Below, in pieces: positions 12,719 to 26,864 of a stretch of 64,000 bases of DNA. Below the pieces are notes generated by a model. That model made no database searches. It worked only from the letters and a program-made list of their open reading frames with translations, and had not been told where the DNA came from. The DNA is from Caenorhabditis elegans (taxonomy: Eukaryota > Nematoda > Chromadorea > Rhabditida > Rhabditidae). Position 1 is the stretch's first letter, and each line of letters opens with the position of its first letter. A program made the position numbers and the translations under genes. The stretch covers positions 8,180,501 to 8,244,500 of the forward strand of contig NC_003280.10 in assembly GCF_000002985.6 (NCBI RefSeq), in the 5' to 3' direction.

Positions 12719-15700
12719 TCTGCTAACTGAAATTAGAATAAAAACAGTTGGGAAGAAAACTGAAAAGAAACTTACTTTGGTTTTAAATTTGTGAATCTTT
12801 TGATGATTTGTGAGAAAAACATAAGCAATGATGGAAATGAGAAATTAAAAAAAAAACTAGTATCAATTTATATATTCAAAAACTGACGAATACGTTGTTA
12901 GTAAAGAAAAACGCCTTCACGCTTTCAAATCATTTTTCTTGACAAATTTGAGTTTTTATTTTAATCGAAATTTCTGAAAACTTCCCTTCCGTTTCTGGAC
13001 AAATTCAAAAGTTGTCCAAAACTTATATCTTTCAAAACTTCAAAGGGTTTTCTGGAAACTTCCGATAGTTTTGGAAACATTCTAAAATCCGGTAGTTGTT
13101 TAGACAACTCAGACATTTCCGAGCTCTCGAGGCATTGGAACGGAAATACCGCCGTTTCTTTTACGTATTACTTATCACAATGTGCAGCTGCCTCTACAGC
13201 TGCATCTACGGGCTGTAAAAGAGTACCTCTGGCTGTAATCCCAGAAAAAACACAGTTAAATATATTTTTAGTGAATCCCCGTTGTCTCTATGTTTGTTGC
13301 ACCGGGGGATTGTTGGTCAATTGCATAACTTACTAACTAACTTATAGAGACTGTTATTATTATCGAGCTTACTATTGTTCTCCTAGTAATTTTATATTTT
13401 CTGCTCCGAAATCACAAGAGCTTTTTCTGAAGTGACCAACAGTACCATTCCTCCTTTTTTGGAAGAATAACTATTGCTTTGTTCCTTTCACCCTTTCCGG
13501 TTGTTCCTAGAGAAGATATCTGATCGTTGAGATGGCTTTCAATGGAAACTCTCAGGGGTTTATTTATCCTGTCGTACAATGTCTCTCTTTTCTTCATCAT
13601 TGTCGTTAATTCGATGACGGTGAAAAAGTAAAAAGACGACGTCAAATGTCTCTCCGGATGAAAATAGGAGTGAACAAGAGACACAAAGTGGGTTAAATAG
13701 GTCGTCAAGTTGACAACTGTTTGGCTTGCGCTTTTTACCTGTCGCACCTGTGTGCATGTATCTTAGACATACATAAACCAGATTTACTTTCTTTTCAACC
13801 ACACCCGACTTTGGTTTTTTTGTTTTTCGGTTTTTGTTGCTATTGATACCATTATCATCTTATTCCACATTTGATGGCCTAGCCGCTAAGGGTACTGTAC
13901 TTTGAAACTTTTCCAGAGTTCAGTAAATATATTTACTTACTTAACTAGAACATGAATTTCTTGCAACCACTGTTAAAGGCGGGGTCAGTAGAACAATTGT
14001 TTGAAACCGCTCCCATAGTTCTAAATACCCAATTATCACGATAAAACGTTATTTTTGTTTTATTTTATTTTTTTTTAAAATTAATTTTTGTAGTGACTCG
14101 ACCAAAAAAGTCTAGGACATTTCAACAAATCTGAAAATGTTTTGGAATATTTTACTAATCTTAAGATATTTGGTCATTTCGGACTATTCGTCCATCTTGA
14201 ACTATTCAACTGAACGACGATTACCTTTATACCTTTTTGACGTCACAAAAGTTATCCTACAGAAATTTCAGTCTGAAGCGCTTCTGTGCTTCTCACATTT
14301 TTCAGAACAACGTGAGTTTTCAAAAGTCAAACGAAAAGGGGTACGCTGATTACCCATGTACCGAAACATGCATTCTTTTCTCGTCTAGTTTTTAACTCGG
14401 CGAAAAAAGGTTATCTTCTCAATTTTCCTGAAAAGTTCTGTGAACTTATCATATCCATTGGCCATCTGATCACCGAAAACCATGTGTGAGTAGAAATAAA
14501 TGAAATAGAAATTAGAAAGTATGTCACGAAGATTTCTTCAAGTAGAATGAATCTCTCTTCAGTTTCCCGGCAATCACATTTGTCCTCGTTTTGTCTAATT
14601 TTTGACCCCGTTACAATTGTGTTTCTTTACATGTTTCTTACAATGTTTCTTCCTGAAAATGTTGCGTGACATTTCAACCAAAAAGATAATCGTCCCGTTG
14701 ACATGTACTTTGAAAAGGTTTTAAATGTGTTGAATAGGCATGACCATCGGATTACGGCGAGATTATCTTCTGGTTATGTCAGAATCTTTAGAAACGATGG
14801 AACAGGCGTTCCTCCTTGTGTCAAGGATTGTATAAAACTTCTTGCAATAACATTTCATGACTATGTTCTATTTTAAAATTAGATTTTTTTGTCTTTTCTT
14901 AACACATTATTGTTGATTCAATTGCTTATTATACAAATGTTGATATGGTTCAAATAAAAGTTTTTTTTCTGAATTTACTCCTATGACGAAATGTTTTGGT
15001 TATCTAACTGAAACTGCTATGTTTTGAATTCCTAAAAAAAATGCAATTTGCTTAAGAACATTTTCAACCGTTTAACTTTTTCGATTCCTCTTTTCCTCAC
15101 TACGGTGTTTTATTTGATCATTGTTGTGTGTGTTGTCCCAATCCTCATCATTGTCCGTTTTAATATCGGTTCTCAATTGCTACATCTACCCATCCCGACG
15201 ACAAATCTACATAAAACATCATCAGCTTCCGTTCATTTTCCTTTTCTTCTCTCGTTGTTCTTTTTCTTCAGATTGATTGATTTAAAAGATTTACACCTTA
15301 TTATTAATATTCACCATTATTTCAATATTAGCTTTTCAAGACACGTGTTTCAAAATGTTTCATGTAGTTTTTAGGTACTTTTTTACAAAAAAGTTCATTG
15401 ATTGTTTTGATAACAATTCTTTACATTTTGTATGCCCAATTTTTGTCATTCTCGATAACTTTCGTGGTTATTTAACTTTAAGAAACTTATCGTACTCCAT
15501 TCTCGAAATTCAGAACTGTGTTAATCATTCTGCAATTTTTTATTGATATCTTATAATGTTTGATGTTTTCCGCCAGCTTCTTCTTCTCTTTTTTCGGCAG
15601 TTTGTTTCAATCGTCCGGTTGTTACGGTCCATTATTCATCTCACAATCCGTTTAGTTCGTTTTCACATCCGTGTACTATTAACAAAAAAGGCGTCGCCTG

Positions 15701-18302
15701 TTCTCGACATTGGCGCCGAGGGAAAAGTACAGAGATGAAAATCGTCTCGTTTTCCGCTTCTTCTTCTTTTTACTTCACCAGTTGTTCTCACCCAATCTAG
15801 TTATTCAAGGGACATGTATGACTGACAATTGACCGGAGAAAAGAGAAAGGCAGAAAATGAGAGTACAGTCTTTTTTACTTGAAAAAAAACGAAGTTCTTT
15901 CGGAAAAACGAACTTTCCGAAAATGCAGAAGCAGATTCAAATGGATAAAGACTGGCCGGTTTCCATTTCAATTTCATTTCATATGAGAATATTTAAATGC
16001 CAATTGTAATTGAAAATTTCCAATTATTTAAATTTTCCCTTTTTGCTTTTTGCAAAATTTTCAGTCAAAGTTTCGGTAAATTGCCGAATTTTCAAAAAAA
16101 AAATGTTGAACTGAATTCATGTTATTTCGAGTTTCTGCAAAATCGAGCTCCTAGAATACAAACATTGAAAAAAAAATTGAAATACAAAAATCGTAGAGAA
16201 CTTTTTAAAATTTAGGCCCACTTCCAAAATAATAGTGAGAGCTGAGGTTCCACCAATGTTTGACTGTAATTTAAAAAATTTTTATTTAGAAAATGTTTAA
16301 ATATACTTTTGCACTACACGGAGGGTTTTATGCAATTTCTCTACTGATGAGACTTCACATTAAGTTTATTTTCAATTTACTCAAAAGCTCGGAAATCTTG
16401 AATAAATAAGAAAAACATGAAGCTTTCAACTTTCCGCTCAAATAGTTATTACACAAAGGAGTTTTCTGAAACCCAGCATTTTTATGTATCTTATGTTATT
16501 CCCAATCAGAACAAACTCTCTTTAAACATGTTAACTCTTGAAACAAGTTTCCCTCAACATCCATGTTTGTCTGTCCCCCTATCATTAGGTTTTTGGTTCT
16601 TTTAGAATATATCGCTGATCGGTTATCTTTTGTCTTCTCTTCCATTAATGTCAGTATCAAAAAGAATTCAGCTTTTCCTTTTTTACTTCTTCATCTCGAT
16701 GCGCGCATTCAACGTATCCCGTCGCTTTTCTGACCATCATAAACACGTCAAAATAATGGTTATGGATTATAAAAATGTACGATGATCACGATTTTAATAG
16801 AGTCATCATTTCTGAAGAAGGAGACGCATTTTTTGTGGAGAAGAAGAAACTTGAACAGAGCAAAGAATTCCTGTTTTTTGTTTAATGATGAGTCAGTCGG
16901 ATGAGTTAAGCGTTTTATCCAGTTTTGTTATCAAATTCCAATTTATTTATTTAACATGAAAACAAAAAAAGGAATTTGATTTATTGGTTTTAGGTATGTT
17001 GATTTAGTGATATCATACAGCTTCGGTGATAATGCAAGCTATTCAGAAATTCCTTTTAAAAATTTTAATTTTTGATTTCATCGAGGCTGATTCAGGTAGA
17101 AAATGAATATGAAACATCTAGACGACTCTCTGACAATTAAACAACTTTTTGGCTAGATCTCTAAGTTGTGACTAAAAAATTCTGTGAATAAAAATATTTT
17201 AAAAAATTCAAAATTTCTGATTTAATCCTTAAAAAACCTTATAAATTTAGCAAGTGTGATTTCCGCATCGAAAAAAAAATAATCTGGAAAAATCTGGATA
17301 CTATTCAAAGTTGTCTTTTATAAATGTCTAATTATAAATAACGACATTTTTGGGTCATTTTCGCAAAATGTGAGACATGGTAAACATAAAAGTAATTTCA
17401 TGCCGATATTCTAAACACAGGCGGTAGGCAGGTAGGAATATGTGTCTGCCTACCGTGGATACTATAGATATTTAGCATGCACTCCTCGTCAAAGAAAATA
17501 ATCAGTGCAAAGTTATCAAATTGCTACTTGGGCTGACGTTAGTGAACAAACTAGCACATCTCTATGAATCATGAAGGTTTCGAAACTAGACACCTGTCGA
17601 ATTAAAAACCACTGAACACTCAGGAAGCGTAATGTTTTTTAATGTAATCCAAATCATCTGGATGTCTACAATGTCCATTTTGAATTTCTAAACTTTTGCA
17701 GGGAAGTACTCTTATCCACACACTTGTTGTCAAGTACCTTCTTATTCCCGAGACATGCATACCGTCTATTCAATCCGTCTTCCTCTCTTCTTCTCAATTC
17801 GAACATGTTCTTCTTTTCTTCTGTATGTTATAAACTGGATAAGCTTGTCCCTCCCGAAGCTAGCGAGAGATGGCTTCTTGTCTCTTTTCGTCGGGGCGTC
17901 ACCCATTTTATCACACTGACCACTTTCCGTTTTGTTCCAAAAGCCCCCGCGCTCACTAATTTTTTCGGTTCCATTTATCTGTCTGACTCTTTTTGATGAT
18001 CTTATGTTCATATTTTGCTTTTTGTTTAAATATTCCATGTTTGGCATGCTTGTTGTAATGTCATTCTTTTCTTTAATTTTTTGAATATTTTTCATATTGG
18101 TTCTTATTTCCCTTTTGACTATTTCTAAAATATTTATCATACTTCCGAACTCATTCCCAGTTAAAAAAAAATTTTTTCATCAACTCACCCAATTTTTATT
18201 TTTTTAATGCTTTAGTTTCTATCGTTTTTTAATTATACTGTGATTTTTCCACTTATTTTGTCTCATACGAAGTGATCCTATCATGCTTAACCTATATTTA
18301 AG
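12719..18302. other. 5.6-kb intergenic region upstream of qua-1
   Basis: No gene could be supported. The region contains AT-rich sequence, many short open frames without splice context, and T-rich tracts. A 10-bp inverted repeat (CGGTAGGCAG at 17422-17431 and its complement at 17446-17455, 14-nt loop) belongs to the GTAGGCAGG-type dispersed repeats seen again near 22.8, 59.3 and 63.5 kb. The region probably holds the control sequences of the epidermal-type gene qua-1 and the promoter of the divergent tetraspanin-like gene. Its length is well above the usual intergenic distance in this window. Confidence 0.5.
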
Positions 18303-21300
18303 ATGCGGCGGCTATCTGCCATCCTGCCAATTCTCCTGCTTTCAAATTTTTGGCCGACAGTCGAAAGTTTAAATTATAAATGCCACAATGATCAGGTATA
18401 TCCAAAATTTATTGTTTCAAAATGTTTTTTGTTGGAAGTTTTTGTTCCTTAATCTTTATATGATCATCTACTTCATAAACAATTGGAAAATTCTATGATC
18501 GAAACCTTTTTAAACATTAGTATTTATTTTATTTAATAGCTGTTAAAGCCTGAAATTGATTTTATTAAATTGAGGCTTCCTCAATTTTTATAAACTGAAA
18601 TAACTTTAAAATTATGATACACCCATTTCCACTATTTTTGAACTACTCAATAGAAAACTTGGTGACCAATGGTTTCTAAAACAATTTTCCAGATTTTGGT
18701 AGTCCAATCATTTGGAAATGATACAATTCGAATGCATTGTCAACGACTTGATCTTTGTGGATATCAAAAGTTGAAGTGTGATTATGATGAACTTCAACCA
18801 CAATGTGGCGGCAAACTCAACTTCGTATCACATGTTAATCAAAAGGGATCTACTGCACCGTTAGTTATTGATTTAAAGTTGATGGTTTTAACTGTTCAAG
18901 ATTTCAGAGTAGAGCACACTTGTTGTAATTTGTTCAATCCGAGATCTCATCATTCCATCCCAACTCATATTGGAAATGATTGCTTCATTTATGAGCTACC
19001 GGATGGTTCATCAAATGGAAAGAAGGTTGATCCAGCACCAGCTGATGATGCCCCGTATGCAGTATTGAAGGTAAGAATGTTTGAATTCTGAAGCATTGAA
19101 AAGTTAGGAAAATTGCGCAATACAGTTATAACCTTCAGAAATTGAAAGTGGAATGTTATATTTGAAGTTAAACATATTTCTGTAATACTAAAAAGATCAA
19201 TAATATTATTTATTAAATAAAAATACTTTAGTTTCCGTAAATTTGAATCGAATTATAAATGTCGAAACCATATGTAATGGGTGATTCCCACCAGTCTTTT
19301 GAACTTAACCTGTTCGTAATGTATCAAATGCAAATTGTAGAACCCAGCTGAGATACCCGAACAGTTTGACGGAGTGACAGGCTATCGTCTTCGACTTTTC
19401 CTTCTCAAAAATAAATCGCCACCCACTCTTCTCGTCAAAGGAATTGAACGCCGCCTGTAAGTGTCATTTCCTCTCGTTTTCTCCTTTTTCTCTTCCCCTT
19501 GTCACTTTCATTGGAATGTTGCAGAGACGGATACCGGGTGACCATCTGTCGTCCAAGATGCACTTCATACGATAAGGTCGTCAACGATAATGAGGTAAAT
19601 TTACATTGCTTTCGGTTTTAAACTGAACTTGGTTTTTAGGGCGCCGAAGATGGAGAATGGAAAGCTATTTCATGGAGCTCGTGGAGCTCATCGTCATGGA
19701 GCACATGGGCTCGCCACGCTTTCAATAAGGCTGCTGCTGAAGGTGGCGAGGCTGCTGAACGAATCAGAACAAGAATGCCAATTGGTGAAAAAACTGTAGC
19801 GGGAGCTGCTGGAGCAACTGGAGCTGCAGGTAAGAAAGGATTGGAATTTTTCACAGAATCTTTCGCGAAAAGTTTATTGTAGAAATCCTAATCTGTGATT
19901 TACAGGAAGCGATAAAAGTAACATCAATATCCACGTTGAATCTAATGGAAACAATAATAATTCTTTCGAAGGAGGAAGAAGTTCATCGGAGAAGTCTGAT
20001 GGACAGTTGAATAGAGAAATCTCTGGATCATCTGAAGCTGGAGCTGGTGGAAAGGGTGGAGCTGGTGCTGATGGAGCTGCTGGATCTGGAGCTGGAGCAG
20101 GTGCTGGAGCCGGAACAAATGGAAATATCAACATTACTGTTCATACTGATGGAAAGAGCGGAGGAAATGCAGTTGCAGTTGCAAACGCCAATGTAACTGT
20201 AAACGGTGCTGGAGGCGTCTCTACTACTGGCACTGGAGCTCAGACTGGCAATGAATCAGGACTCGGAGGTAGTGCAGGAACCGATAAAGCCGGAGGAAAG
20301 AAGGGAGGTCACGGAGATTCTGGAGATTCTGGAAATAACAAAAACAAGGATAATGGAAAAGGAAAAGGAAAAGGAAAGAACGATGAAGAGGATGAAGAAG
20401 ACAACGGAGATGAGGATGGCAATGGAAAAGGTGGAAATGGAGGAAATCCGAAGGGAGAATGGGATGATGGAGATGGTGATGAAGATGATGATGGTACTGA
20501 TGGAGGATCCAAGGAATCTGGAAATAATGGAAAAGGAAAAGGGAAAGGCTCAGGAGACGGAGATGGAAACAGAAACGGAAATGGAGACGGAAACGGAAGG
20601 CCAAAAGGAGATGGAAATATTAAAATTAACATCCATTCCCCAGACGACAATGATCTTCTAGAAAAGGATGAAAACGGGCCAAATGGAAAAGGAGGAGCTG
20701 GAAACGGAAACGGAGATGGTGATAAGGATAACAATGGAAAAGGAAATGGTACCGGAGATGGTGACGGAGACGGCAATGGTAATGGAAATGGATTGACTGG
20801 AGATGGAAATGGAACAGGCGATGGAGACAATAATGAATCCGGCAACGGTAATGGTGATGGATCTGACAAGAACTCTGGAGCTGGAGCTGGTACTAAACCA
20901 GAAAATCGTGAAGGAGGAGATGGAAACGGCAATGGTACAGGCGATGGGAATGGAGATGGGAACGACAACGGCAATGGCTCCAAGGGACTAGGAACAGGAT
21001 CTGGGGATGGAAAGGGTGAAGGAAATAAATCAGGAACACCAGGAAAAAGTGATGGTAAAGAGGACGGAGCTGGATCAAACGGATCCGGAAATGGGAAAGA
21101 AGGTGACGGCAACAAATCCGGCGGATCAGGCAAAGGCGGAGCAGGAAACGGAAAGAGTGGAGATGGATCCGGAGATGGAAAGAACAATGGAAATGGAGGA
21201 ACTGGCGATGGAAAGGATAAGAATGGAAAAGGATCAGGAAGCGGAGACAATGACAAGTCAGGAACTCGAGCTGCAGGAAAAGGAAACGCAGAGGGTAATG

Positions 21301-23161
21301 GAAAAGGCAATGGAAATGATGGGAAAGGTTCGGGATCCGGAGACGGATCCGGAGCTGGAGGAAAAGGTGATAAGTCGGATTCCGAGTCTGGTAATGAAGC
21401 GGATGGAAAGGATGGAAAGAAAAATGAGGGAGCGGGAGGTGAAGCTGCTGCTGGATCTGGTGGAGCTAACAAAGGAGGGTCTGATGGGTAAGAATCAGGT
21501 TTATTTAATTCTGCAATTGTATGATATTACAGTGATGATGATGATGTCGATGTTACTGATGTCGAGGTTGGAACGAAACCATTGACAGGAACGAAACTCG
21601 AAGAGCTTCTGGCCAAGCTTCCAAATGAGACAGCTGACGGAAATGCAACAGGGTGAGTCTTTCTAGCTCCCAAGAATTTTTATTTCACGTTTTCAGTATT
21701 GTGAACATTTGAACATTTATTTTTTCAGAGATGGAAATGAGTTTGGGACAGTCCAAACAGGAGCTAAACATAATGCAGAATCATCTGCTAGTGGAATACC
21801 TTTAGTACAAGCTCGGAGTAACACAGTAAACGGTGGAGCGCCTGTTCCTCCAGCTCCTGGATCTGGAGCAACTGGATCTGGAACTTCTGGATCTGGAACT
21901 TCTGAGTCTGTAACAAATGGATCTGGAGCAACGGAATCTGGATCAACTGGATCTGGAACAACTGGAACTGGAACTTCTGGAACTGGATCGTCTGGAACCG
22001 GAGCTAGTGCTGCTAGAACATCTTCAATTGCAGGTGACGCTCCACAAGCAGCTGTTCTTGCTGATACTCCTGGAGCTGCGGGAGCAGCCGGTGGCGGTAG
22101 ATCAAATTGCTTCTCAGCTGACAGTCTGGTTACTACAGTAACCGGTCAGAAAAGAATGGATGAACTGCAAATTGGAGATTATGTACTGGTACCATCATCT
22201 GGAAACGTCTTGAAATACGAAAAAGTCGAAATGTTCTATCACAGAGAACCAAAGACTAGAACCAACTTTGTTGTACTTTATACGAAGAGTGGAAGAAAGC
22301 TCTCTCTGACTGGAAGACATTTGCTCCCAGTTGCAGAATGTAGTCAAGTTGAACAATACACAATGAATCCAGATGGAATTGATGTAGCTATGAGAGAATC
22401 GAAATATGCTGAAAAAGCAAGAAAGGGAGAATGTGTACTTTCTATTGATGAGTCAGGTGAAGTCATTGCTGATGAAATTGTTAGGGTAAGATAATTCTGC
22501 ATTCATATTCAATTCCAATTAAATTATTTTTCAGGTAGGAAGAATGACCAATGTTGGAATTTATTCTCCAATGACAGTTGAAGGAAGCTTAATTGTTGAT
22601 GGTGTACTTTCATCTTGTTTCTCACATTTGGAATCCCATTCTGCTCACAAGCTCATTTTCGATTTCATTTACTATGTCTACAATGCGTTTGGACTATTAA
22701 ACAGTAAGTTTTGAGAAGAGGATCAGAAAATGCTAATTTTCAAAAACCCAGTTCAGTTTCAACGAGTAATTTTGCTTGAGAACAACTTCGAACAAAAAAC
22801 TCTTAATTATAATTTCATGAAGGAGCCAAAGGGCCTGCCTACCTTCAAGCCCACCGAGCTCTCCGTCCGCCAAAGTACACAAAACATGTTTTTTTGTTTT
22901 TTAATCGAGCGTTCAACAGATTAATTGAATTAAAATGTTAGAAAACACCAAAAACCAGGTTAGCTTAGCTTAGTTCGCTAAGTGGGTCGACAGGCTTGAG
23001 GTAGAAACGACGCGCATGTCTATAATGCTCCTCTAAACACAAAATTACCTTCGCTCTTCGACTGTTATTTATTTTCAGCAAACCACGTGGATCTTCAACC
23101 AATCCCAACATTCGTCAGTTTTGCTCAATATCTATCAAAAACCGTCTTGCCATTCTCATAG
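18303..23161 (+). CDS. qua-1: Quahog hedgehog-related protein with Hog domain
   Basis: Ten exons (18303-18395, 18693-19070, 19341-19456, 19525-19594, 19640-19829, 19906-21487, 21533-21652, 21729-22485, 22535-22703, 23079-23161) close in frame at 1185 residues. A signal peptide (RRLSAILPILLLSNF) is followed by a Cys-containing N-terminal domain with a CCNLF motif, typical of nematode hedgehog-related proteins. A huge Gly-rich region (from about residue 290) has Gly at nearly every second position, alternating with Asn, Asp, Lys and Ser, then a GSGTSGSG-type region. The C-terminal Hog/Hint domain starts at Cys977 (SNCFSADS) and has the TGRH (TxxH) motif at about 1044-1047 and the SPMTVEGSLIVDGVLSSC strand. 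By family knowledge, Hint self-cleaves before this Cys and may attach a sterol to the N-terminal fragment. It is secreted and probably epidermal or cuticle-related. Confidence 0.92.
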
Positions 23162-23780
23162 TTTATCCCATTTTAATTTATTATTATTTATTTTTCTATT
23201 ATTTTCCCATAATAAGTATAATTTCTAATATTGATGAGTCTCACTAACTTAGTAATTTAAGGAGGTCTTTCAAGGTTCAGCGGGTACAACAATCAATTGT
23301 CATCCCCCAAGAAACCTAATTTCTGACATAATAAGTAATCACTAATTCATTTCCCCCAGTGAATTTCAACAAATCCCGAAAAAATGTGTTCCATTTCCAC
23401 ATACGTGTTTTTCTCTCAATTGCCTGTTTTTTCTATTACTATTAGGATATTCTATTGTTTATTTGTTTATTTCCTTTTTCTCGAATAAATTAATTGCCCA
23501 GTGTATTAGGATGTATGCGACATCTTATCAGAAATGAATATCAGATCGAGTAATAGGTCATATGAAATCTGGACGGCGCACTTCCTCCAAGGACATCGGA
23601 GATATGCATATTCCTGCAAATGAAACTATACAACAACCTTTTATAATAATTCGTGTATTCAACCAATTTATAAATTAATTATTTTTTAACTTTTAGATTT
23701 AATGTATCGACTTTTTTGCATTATTTAAGTGATATTATTGACTAACATAAGCGTTGTTTTTTTTTCAATAAAAAACTTCA
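23162..23780. other. qua-1 3' region and collagen promoter
   Basis: About 620 bp, AT-rich, between the qua-1 stop and the trans-splice acceptor of the collagen gene. It ends with a T-rich tract and CTTCAG at 23776-23781. No other gene or clear element was recognised. Confidence 0.5.
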
Positions 23781-23784
23781 GAAA

Positions 23785-26700
23785 ATGATTTTATACAATT
23801 ATGATCATACTATTAATTATCTGAAACATATAATTTATAGGATGCTAGTTCCTCATTCTCCGCAATCGATATTGGTCGTGTCGACTGTAATTTCAACTTT
23901 CACATTTTTGGCGACCATCACGCTTCTTCCACTTTTCTACATGAAAGTTCAAAGAATAAATTCTCAAATGCTCACTGATTTGAGAAATTGTCATGTAAGA
24001 AATATCAATGTTAGGTTTTTTGTAAATCTGAGTTTTTCAGCAAGATAGTACCGATATTTGGAAGCAACTTTCCCAGGAAAATGTCAGAGGAAAAAGGTCT
24101 TATGGTCGTGATGCGCCTTCAATTCCAATGGGCAAATGTAAGCAATTAGTTTTCAGTTTTTATTATTGTGACTGATTTGAACTTTCATAATAATTACGTA
24201 ATGAAATCCTTCAACTAATTGCTTAATGTTAATTTTGGTATTTCCAGGCTGTAGTTGCCAACAAGGAAAACCTGGGCCTACTGGACCAAAGGGTCCTGAC
24301 GGGGGACCTGGCCAACCGGGACTTATTGGACTTAATGGAAGAAACGGAAGAAATGGAAAATACGTAGCTTCAGAAGCTCACAATGAGCCAGCATGTCAAA
24401 AATGTCCGGTTGCACCGCCAGGACCACCTGGACATCCGGGACGTAAGGGTCCAAGAGGTACTGCAGGAAATGCTGGAACAGCTGGAAAGAATGGAATTCC
24501 TGGTCGAATGGGACCACCAGGACCGGCAGGAGTAAGAGGGCCACCAGGAGAACTTGGAATGCGGGGACCACAAGGAGATCCAGGAAAGGTGTTGAATGGA
24601 GCACCACAAGGACAACCTGGACGACCAGGAAAAGTTGGTTCTAGAGGAAAAGCAGGTCATACTGGAAGGTTTGTATTTACTGTATTTTGAAAACACATTT
24701 AACATTTCTTCCTTTTCATACAAAAAATTAAATTTCCACGGTATCGAATTTCAATGTGCATTGGTTTTCCTGGGCACACATACACATTTCTTTGATTTCA
24801 CCATTTTAATTTCATTTTAGATGCGTTTCGTAAAATATCTAAATAGTACCAATTTCGTAACACCAAAAACTAAGTATCAACTTCCATGAAACATCTGAAA
24901 GTTTTGAAATGTTGCTTTTTGTTGAGGCATTTCGTTGAAATATGATAGTCAAAACTCTTTGTCTACCAGGAGAATTTTTTCAAGAATTATCAGCCAAACT
25001 ATGATACAACACGAAAAATTGTGACCAACATCTTTCTCCCACTCTACTCCGTTCATCGTCAAATGTTTGTTTTTGCAAAGTCCATTTTCTTTGTTTTCTC
25101 CCCCGCCAGTGAGCCGGTTTGTATCGAAGGAAAGAGTGCAGAGACTCAGAGAGAATACCTTTGTTCGTTTTTGTCTGAGCCATTTTGTCATAATATCATC
25201 ATCAGCCTCCACCTTCTATCTTTTTGTCCGTTTTTCCGATTGAAAAGTTAATGGTTTAGTTGCCACCGCGGAGTGTGCGCTTAGAAGTATGTATAGTTGA
25301 TTTTTGGTGTTTGAAGAAAAAGTTTCGGCGATAACAATATTGATTTAGATGATTTTTAACTCTTTTTTTATCTTTTCCGTGTCAAATTGTTTTTGAATTT
25401 TTTAATTTCTTGACCACAATAATTAAGTAATGATTCGAATATTTAAGAAGAGATGTTCTTTCTACATTTCCATTACTTACTTCTAGAAATGTCTCTAATT
25501 TTTTAATTTTAAGATAATTTTAATGATGATTTAAACTAAATAGTTTGTTTTCAGAGACGGACGTCCAGGTCTAGAAGGAACTCCAGGTACAAGAGGTGTT
25601 CAAGGAGAACGTGGTTCTCGTGGAGCTCGTGGACCACCAGGACCTCCAGGGCCAGCAGGATCTGACGGTCGTAAAGGATCTTGCGCTCATTGCCAGTCAG
25701 ACGATAAACTAAGTCAAGGAGGAGCAAACAGAAGACCGGAAGAAACTGATCCGGAAGGAGAGTTCTCTAATCAACAGCCTGCTTCCTACGAAGAGCAACC
25801 TCCCGTAATCACCACTACCACTACGGAGACTGCACCAGTTTATACTAATCCACCAGCTCATCAGCCAGTGCATCGGTCTTTCCCTTCAGCTGAACCACGG
25901 CAATCTCATAAAAATTCCCCTTCGGTCCCAGTGCCACAAGAACAATACAACTCTGCAAATTCTGGTTAGTTTCATTTTTGTTTTTTTTTTCAAAATTTAA
26001 AGGTGTTCTATTCAGAAGTAATTCCCAAGACAATCAACTACCCTGACACCATAAATCACCAATCCTATAAACATGATGGTGATGTAAGTGTCGCCGGAAC
26101 TACTGATGATAGTGAAGACGTTAACGTCATCCCAGCTGGACAATATTCTAGCCGACAGTACGCTTCAAAGACGAACAAAATTGGAAAAGCCGTTCATTTC
26201 GGTTATTCCAATGATCAACTCTCCTCTTTTGTCCCAATGGGAGCCACCAGTGAGGAAGATGAAAATTATGGAAAACCAAGAGCCTTCCAAACAAATAAGG
26301 TAAGTTTTAAATTTTGCAGATGTTAGAAGTTGAAATCATAAATTAGAGTGTAATATGTTCAATAAGCAGGTTTTGTTATAGTATACAATGGGACAATGGA
26401 GATTTTATCAAATTCATGTAGTTGAATGGGTTAAACAACAAAACAAATTAACCCAGAAGTTCAAATTCTCATGTTAATAATTTTATAGTTCCGAATTATT
26501 CATTGAGTATTTATACTTTGATAAAAAACACTAGCAAGTGTATCATCAGTTGAAAATTGCTCTGAACCACTTCCACTCAGTCAAAATATATTCACAAAAA
26601 ACAATTTTTAACTTAAAATATTCTTGTGTAGCAATATTCTGCATTGCAAAAAGTATTTCAATATCAAAAAGAAAATCTCTAAATTTCTAAGATTTGAGTG

Positions 26701-26864
26701 ATTGAGTGATAATAAACAATTATTTTCAGGGCTACAATGTCCAAATCATGGGGTCCGGACCAACATATAATGCAGCTCCAGTCGGTAATGCATGGAAACA
26801 ACCAGAAAACCATAAAGTCCGACAATACACTCCCCAATATCTCCCACCACCAGCCTATGCGTGA
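23785..26864 (+). CDS. Cuticle-type collagen with long C-terminal tail
   Basis: Six exons (23785-23994, 24041-24137, 24248-24668, 25555-25964, 26016-26299, 26730-26864) give 518 residues. Near the N-terminus a hydrophobic segment (ILVVSTVISTFTFLATITLL) probably anchors the precursor. A basic cleavage site RGKR at about 86-89 matches the furin/subtilisin-like processing site of nematode collagens. CCSC then precedes Gly-X-Y blocks (GKPGPTGPKGPDGGPG onward), interrupted by a CQKC-containing segment and ended by SCAHCQ. The remaining roughly 240 residues are not collagenous: Glu/Gln/Pro/Tyr-rich with a Thr run. This tail is much longer than in most worm collagens. The ATG lies three bases after a CTTCAG trans-splice acceptor, so it is preferred over the internal Met20. 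AATAAA is at 26972-26977. Exact col/bli name unknown. Confidence 0.88.

Noticed and set aside
13412-13802. Two overlapping open frames on the minus strand upstream of qua-1
   Set aside because: They lack recognisable domains, trans-splice acceptors and splice partners, and fall in two different frames of AT-rich DNA.
20309-21472. A 387-codon open frame antisense to qua-1, rich in Pro, Ser and Phe
   Set aside because: It is a by-product of GGN/AAY/GAY codon repetition on the plus strand, where the complement seldom makes a stop. It has no start context or splice signals, and the plus-strand frame continues into a real Hog domain.
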